From Singulisphaera sp. GP187 (GTDB lineage: Bacteria; Planctomycetota; Planctomycetia; Isosphaerales; Isosphaeraceae), in contig NZ_FSRB01000001.1 in assembly GCF_900129635.1 (NCBI RefSeq), positions 5,917,501 through 5,981,500 of the forward strand: 64,000 nt of DNA, given 5' to 3'. The stretch's first letter is position 1. Each line of letters starts with the position of its first letter. The notes below the pieces were generated by a model. That model saw only the letters and a list, made by a program, of their open reading frames with translations. It was not told the DNA's origin and made no database searches. Position numbers and translations under genes: made by a program. Positions 60,124 through 64,000 of this stretch are shown piece by piece.

Positions 60124-62328
60124 ATGCGACGGTTGGCGGTCTTGGCCTCGCTCCTGCTGCTGCTGATCGGGGGGACGCCGGTCCGTGCGGGGGACGTTTC
60201 GGGCCGGGTTGCCATGCCCGATGTTTGCTCGCCCGGGGTCAGTCCCGCGGTTGTCAGCCTCGAGCCGGTCTCCGGATCCCGTCCGGCGCGGGCGAAGGCC
60301 AACGTGGCCGATGCCGAGGTCGTGCTGGTCGACCAGAAGGGGTTGCAGTTTGTACCTCGGGTGCAGGCGATGTCCCTGGGGCGAACGTTGCGGTTTACCA
60401 ATGCCGACTCGGAGCGGCATAGCGTCCACGTCGTCACTCCCGGCTTCGACTTTAACCAGTCGATGGCTCCTGGGGAACCCCATGACTGGGTTCCTGATAA
60501 GCCAGGGGTCGTGCGGCTCGCTTGCGATATTCATAGTCACATGCGTGGATATGTCGTGGTGAGCGATTCGCCCTGGGTGGCGGTCTGCTCACGCGACGGC
60601 AAATTCCGGTTTAGTGACGTTCCCGAGGGCCGCTACGTCGTCAACGTCTGGCACGAGATGGGCGAGCCGCTCCGTAAGGAAATCGAAATCGGCGGCGGCG
60701 CCACTTCGGACCTGGGCACGCTGACCGTGACGGCGCCGTCGTTGACGCCCGTCGCGGGCCAGGTGGCGCCGGTGCTGCCGTGGTCCGAGGTGATCGACCG
60801 GATCAGCCTGACCTTGGCCGCGAGCTTCGATGCGGCCACCCGCCCCGGTGAGTTCAAGAAGGCAAGGAGGCTGGCGGAGGACGCCTACTGGGGCGAGTTT
60901 GAAGGGTCGGATATGGAAATCGCCGTGCGGAGCTATCTGGGGTACGCGCGGGCGAAGGAGCTCGAAGGTGAGTTTTACGCGATCGCGGACGAAGCCTCGA
61001 AAGTGGCCAAAGGAGAGAAGCCGCCGGAGGCCATGGCCGAGCTCACACGCAAGCTGCTCCTGAACTTGGTCAGTGTCTCGGATGCCCTGAACAAGAAGGG
61101 GATCACCGATCGGGCCCATGTGTTCGTGGGGGGGGCCGATTCGAGGCTTCCGCCGCTCGCGGCGACTGTGCCCGGCGCACGCGATCAGCGTGGGCTCTTG
61201 CTGGGTCTGAAGCGGGGGTTGCACCAACTTCAGACGCTGGCCGACAAGGACGAGCCCGACGACGCCGCCTCGGCGATGACCTCGGTCTACCTGGTCGACT
61301 TCGAGCCCTTGGAGCGAATCTTGAACTCGCTGAACCCACGGGAGGTTCGCCCGTTGGAGATTGAGTTCAACCGGATTCGCGGCGAGGTCGGGGCGGGTCT
61401 GAAGGGCGAGAAGCTGGCGGTGAAGCTGGACGACTTGCAGGAGCGGGTCGCGCTCGCCTTGGGCCGGGTGGAAGGGCAACCGGCCGGGACCTTCGGGCCG
61501 GCGTTCGCGGGGTCGCTGTTCATCATGCTCCGCGAGGGGGTCGAGGTCATCCTCCTGTTGGCCATGCTCGTGGCCCTGGCGACCAAGACGGCCCAGCCCG
61601 GGGCGATGCGGGCGATCGGCTGGGGGGTCGGACTGGCGGTCGTCGCCAGCATCATCACGGCCGTGGGCCTGAACCTGATCGTCAGCTCCGCGCAGAACAA
61701 GACGCGGGAGGTGGCCGAGGGGGTGGTCATGCTCGCGGCGGCGGGGGTCCTCTTCTACGTCAGCTACTGGTTGATCTCCCAGTCCGAGTCGAAGCGGTGG
61801 ATGGACTTCCTCAAGCGACAGGCCGCACGCGGGTCGGAGATCGGCGGGCTCAGCACGCTGGCCCTGACCGCGTTTCTGGCCGTCTATCGCGAAGGGGCCG
61901 AGACCGCACTGATGTATCAGGCGTTGCTCGGCGGGCATGGGAAATCACGTGAAGGCTTGATGGGTCTGGCCGTTGGCTTGGGAGTTGGCCTGGTGCTCCT
62001 GGCCGTCATCGCCTTGATCATCCGGGCGAGCAGTGTTCGCCTGCCGCTCCGCTCCTTCTTCAAGGTCTCCGGGATGATTCTGTTTGCGATGGCGGTGGTC
62101 TTCGCGGGGAACGGGATCTTCGAGCTCCAGAACGCGGGGATCCTCAAGACGACCGAGTTGGAATGGTTTGGCCCGGGTCTGCCGGCCCTCGGCCTGCATC
62201 CGAACGTTCAGGCCCTCTCGGTGCAAGGCCTGTTGCTCCTCGGTGCCGGTTTCGCTCTGCTGCTCGTGCTTACGGGGGATGTTTCGTCGGCGCCGAAGCC
62301 GGCTCCTCGCCCTGCCACCAGTCGCTAA
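60124..62328 (+). CDS. FTR1-family iron permease with fused N-terminal cupredoxin domain
   Basis: About 734 residues. The start at 60124 gives a proper signal peptide (MRRLAVLASLLLLLIGGTPVRA); in-frame ATGs at 60016 and 60097 are possible. The first domain is cupredoxin-like: LRFTNADSERHSVHVVTPGF and LACDIHSHMRGYVVV supply the His, Cys, His and Met expected of a type-1 copper site. A carboxypeptidase-regulatory-like stretch and a helical region follow. The C-terminal ~280 residues are the FTR1 permease with seven helices and both iron-binding REGxE motifs, IMLREGVEVILL and AVYREGAETALM. The protein would oxidise and import iron across the cytoplasmic membrane, in one chain. The next gene is a P19-like iron protein. 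Confidence 0.92.
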   Translation: MRRLAVLASLLLLLIGGTPVRAGDVSGRVAMPDVCSPGVSPAVVSLEPVSGSRPARAKANVADAEVVLVDQKGLQFVPRVQAMSLGRTLRFTNADSERHSVHVVTPGFDFNQSMAPGEPHDWVPDKPGVVRLACDIHSHMRGYVVVSDSPWVAVCSRDGKFRFSDVPEGRYVVNVWHEMGEPLRKEIEIGGGATSDLGTLTVTAPSLTPVAGQVAPVLPWSEVIDRISLTLAASFDAATRPGEFKKARRLAEDAYWGEFEGSDMEIAVRSYLGYARAKELEGEFYAIADEASKVAKGEKPPEAMAELTRKLLLNLVSVSDALNKKGITDRAHVFVGGADSRLPPLAATVPGARDQRGLLLGLKRGLHQLQTLADKDEPDDAASAMTSVYLVDFEPLERILNSLNPREVRPLEIEFNRIRGEVGAGLKGEKLAVKLDDLQERVALALGRVEGQPAGTFGPAFAGSLFIMLREGVEVILLLAMLVALATKTAQPGAMRAIGWGVGLAVVASIITAVGLNLIVSSAQNKTREVAEGVVMLAAAGVLFYVSYWLISQSESKRWMDFLKRQAARGSEIGGLSTLALTAFLAVYREGAETALMYQALLGGHGKSREGLMGLAVGLGVGLVLLAVIALIIRASSVRLPLRSFFKVSGMILFAMAVVFAGNGIFELQNAGILKTTELEWFGPGLPALGLHPNVQALSVQGLLLLGAGFALLLVLTGDVSSAPKPAPRPATSR

Positions 62329-62543
62329 CCGTCGCGGTCGGCCCCTGGTCCGGTGGCCGATCCTCATTGGAAAGGGCGTGTTCGAGAGAAATGGACCGCG
62401 GGGATCGGACAGACCCACGGGATCCTCTTATTTTTCGCACGCCCTTTCTCGAGCTCAGTGGGCCTTTGCCGTTCCCTCCAAAACTCAGGGAGGGATTGCG
62501 GGGCCCCTCTGCTCTCCTCGCAGAAATCAAAAGGAGGCACTTC

Positions 62544-63254
62544 GTGCTCAAGCGCTGGGCGGGTCCACTGGTCACGGCTCTGATCTTCGGTGGGGTGGTG
62601 CTTGTCGTGGTGTTGAACCTCGACTTGAAGGGGGGATCAGCCAAGCGATCGGCCTCCATAACGCCTACGGTGGATCCTGTCCCCGTGGAACCCGCGCCCG
62701 GGTCCGCCAAGCCCGCGGGCTTCCGCGAGTACCCGATCGGCGAGTCGATTGAGAAGAACCAGATGCGCATCGCGGCCGTCTGGCTCCCCTCGATCCAGAT
62801 GGACGGAATGGTCGACGCGTCCGGCGCCGAGATGATCCACCTGGAAGCCGACATCCACGCGACCGAGGGCAACCGCAACGGGTTCGCCAAAGATGAGTTC
62901 GTCCCCTATATGAAGATCAGCTACAAGGTTTTTCCCGCCCAGGGGGGCAAACCGGTTCATCAGGGCGAGCTCAAGCCGATGGTCGCCGCGATCCAACAGG
63001 GCGAACTTATGCCTATGGTTGCAAGCGACGGCCTCCACTACGGCGCGAGCCTCACGATGCCCAAGCCGGGAGCGTATCAACTCGTCTTTGACATCAATCC
63101 CCCGTCGGCCGGCGGCCTCGGTCGCCACTCCGACTCCGCGACCGGTGTCGCCCCCTGGTGGAAGCCGTTTCAGGCCTCCTTCGACTGGGACTACGAAGGT
63201 CTTCCCCAAGCCGCCCCCAAGGCGGACGCCGCGGCCCCGAAGCCGGCTGGCTGA
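62544..63254 (+). CDS. Periplasmic iron/copper-binding P19 (Tpd/FtrA)-family protein
   Basis: 236 residues from a GTG at 62544, with AAAGGAGG 6 nt upstream. An N-terminal hydrophobic anchor (AGPLVTALIFGGVVLVVVLNL) precedes the Tpd/P19 domain: REYPIGESIEKNQMRIAAVWLP, MIHLEADIHATEGNRNGFAKDEF, PYMKISYKV, LMPMVASDGLHYGASLTMP and GAYQLVFDINPP. The metal ligands (acidic residue, Met and His residues) are in the expected places. P19-type proteins present iron to FTR1 permeases. The gene is 215 bp downstream of the FTR1 fusion on the same strand and is most likely part of the same uptake system. A Pro/Ala-rich C-terminus follows. Confidence 0.92.
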   Translation: MLKRWAGPLVTALIFGGVVLVVVLNLDLKGGSAKRSASITPTVDPVPVEPAPGSAKPAGFREYPIGESIEKNQMRIAAVWLPSIQMDGMVDASGAEMIHLEADIHATEGNRNGFAKDEFVPYMKISYKVFPAQGGKPVHQGELKPMVAAIQQGELMPMVASDGLHYGASLTMPKPGAYQLVFDINPPSAGGLGRHSDSATGVAPWWKPFQASFDWDYEGLPQAAPKADAAAPKPAG

Positions 63255-63581
63255 ACCGAAGACTCGACCTGGCTCGGGCAGTGCCAGTCGCCTGAGGCCA
63301 ACGCCCCGCTTCCTCAAGGCTGGAGCCGGAATCGGGGCGGTTTGATTTTGGATTTCAGTCGCTGCTGACATCAGGGCTCCCCATTCCGCGGTTAACCTAT
63401 TCCCCCTTGTCGGCTTTCTCTCCCTCAGGCTACCGCTTGGTCCCATCCAGCGGTATGCTCATGATTTAGCCGTTCCGGCCGGTTCGGAACGTTAAATAAC
63501 GAGGCCGTTGGCTCAGGGCAAGCTTCGGATGCCTTTGTATGGCATTCGGAGCCTGCTGGCTCGGCGAGAGGAAGCATCGTC
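63255..63581. other. Intergenic region, no gene
   Basis: Separates the iron-uptake unit from the final partial gene; nothing recognised apart from a generally less GC-rich stretch at 63470-63520. Confidence 0.45.
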
Positions 63582-64000
63582 ATGAGTGGGACGGACGACT
63601 TCCTGATCCAGCAAGACGGCACGGCCACTAACGTCAACAGCACCGATGCGGCGAGCCAGATCCTGCTGGACCTCAATGCGCTCAACACCCCCCGGTAACA
63701 ACCCTTGGGTCAAAAAGCTCAGGCATGCCGTTGCCACCTACTGCGTCACGACCCTGACCAATACCCTGGTCCAGACGAAGTTGGGCGTAGGCGGAGAGAT
63801 TTTGTCGATCCAGTTCCCTCCCGGAGCGCCTCCGATCCCGACGCTCCCCGGTGAGACCTGGTATCTCAACGTGTTGCAGCCCTACGGCGATACCGTCGTC
63901 CCGCTCGTCTCGCAGCAGACGACTTTCATCGGCGACCCGCTGGTCACGATCCAGCAGTGGGGCCACGGCACCCCCGTCCCCGGTGGCCCCACCTTCACCA
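63582..64000 (+). CDS. Hypothetical protein, partial, apparent frameshift at a C homopolymer
   Basis: Starts at ATG 63582 (GAGAGG about 10 nt upstream) with MSGTDDFLIQQDGTATNVNS and AASQILLDLNALNTP, then meets a stop at 63696-63698. If the six-C run at 63688-63693 had five, the frame would continue GNNPWVKKLRHAVATYCVTT, LGVGGEILSIQFPPGAPPIP, GETWYLNVLQPYGDTVVP and onward past the window end. The continuation reads as real protein throughout (over 95 codons without stop). Family not recognised; no signal peptide. Confidence 0.6.

Noticed and set aside
60589..61938. 449-codon minus-strand frame
   Set aside because: Antisense of the FTR1 fusion gene; Arg/Gln/His-rich shadow.

Overview
This window reads as chromosome of a GC-rich planctomycete, probably of the Isosphaeraceae (Singulisphaera/Paludisphaera type). 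The markers are a DUF1549/DUF1553 plus DUF1501 gene pair, a DUF1559 pseudopilin-like protein, an LEPR-XLL surface protease, a PEP-CTERM protein, a formylglycine sulfatase and a Gfo/Idh/MocA oxidoreductase. No rRNA, tRNA, CRISPR array, origin or phage block was found. About 50 genes were recognised, most of them on the minus strand. Almost every long open frame lying opposite a recognised gene is a GC-driven shadow. Assignments come from reading motifs by eye; no search was run.

Layout. 1-6 kb: a truncated subtilisin, a DUF2721 membrane protein, NikR, a Gfo/Idh/MocA oxidoreductase and a sulfatase. 5.5-8.5 kb: three secreted planctomycete proteins, one of them Gly/Cys/His-rich with DnaJ-like CxxCxGxG units. 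8.8-14.1 kb: the DUF1501 and DUF1549/1553 pair, a TMEM14 protein, a methyltransferase and a lipoprotein. 14.4-18.5 kb: a divergent MoeA-like gene and a methyltransferase, both with apparent homopolymer frameshifts, then a membrane glycosyltransferase. 18.5-23.6 kb: an AT-rich spacer, a one-module NRPS (A-PCP-TE) and an HTH regulator, with two matched palindromes between the last two. 23.8-28.4 kb: Hsp20, a DUF1559 protein with a companion lipoprotein (in-frame TGA exactly at the lipobox Cys), and an ISAzo13-like insertion sequence. 28.7-38.5 kb: a PHP-domain protein, a GH5 hydrolase, a sugar ABC ATPase, a zinc-ribbon membrane protein, a uronate-dehydrogenase-like protein next to a GH88 uronyl hydrolase, and small membrane proteins. 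38.8-43.2 kb: a large FAD/Fe-S dehydrogenase and a PEP-CTERM choice-of-anchor A protein.

43.3-50.7 kb holds the most unusual unit. It is a compact minus-strand run of a CxxCH protein, a membrane protein with a CPxC motif, a type-3 copper tyrosinase, a LodA/GoxA-like (cysteine tryptophylquinone) oxidase and a small protein of unknown function. Overlapping stop and start codons suggest translational coupling at two junctions. No LodB-type flavoprotein maturase lies beside the oxidase within the window. 51-53.5 kb: a HEAT-repeat gene split by a complete IS5-type element with a TCA target duplication.

53.8-64 kb: an SRPBCC/ArsR pair, a GH15 glucoamylase/trehalase (frameshifted), a class 1 PyrD, an RDD protein, a lysine-methyltransferase-like protein and an iron-uptake pair (a cupredoxin fused to an FTR1 permease, followed by a P19/Tpd-like protein). 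The window ends in a partial, frameshifted unknown gene. Four genes carry apparent one-base frameshifts, all at G/C homopolymers, so base-calling error must be excluded before reading biology into them.
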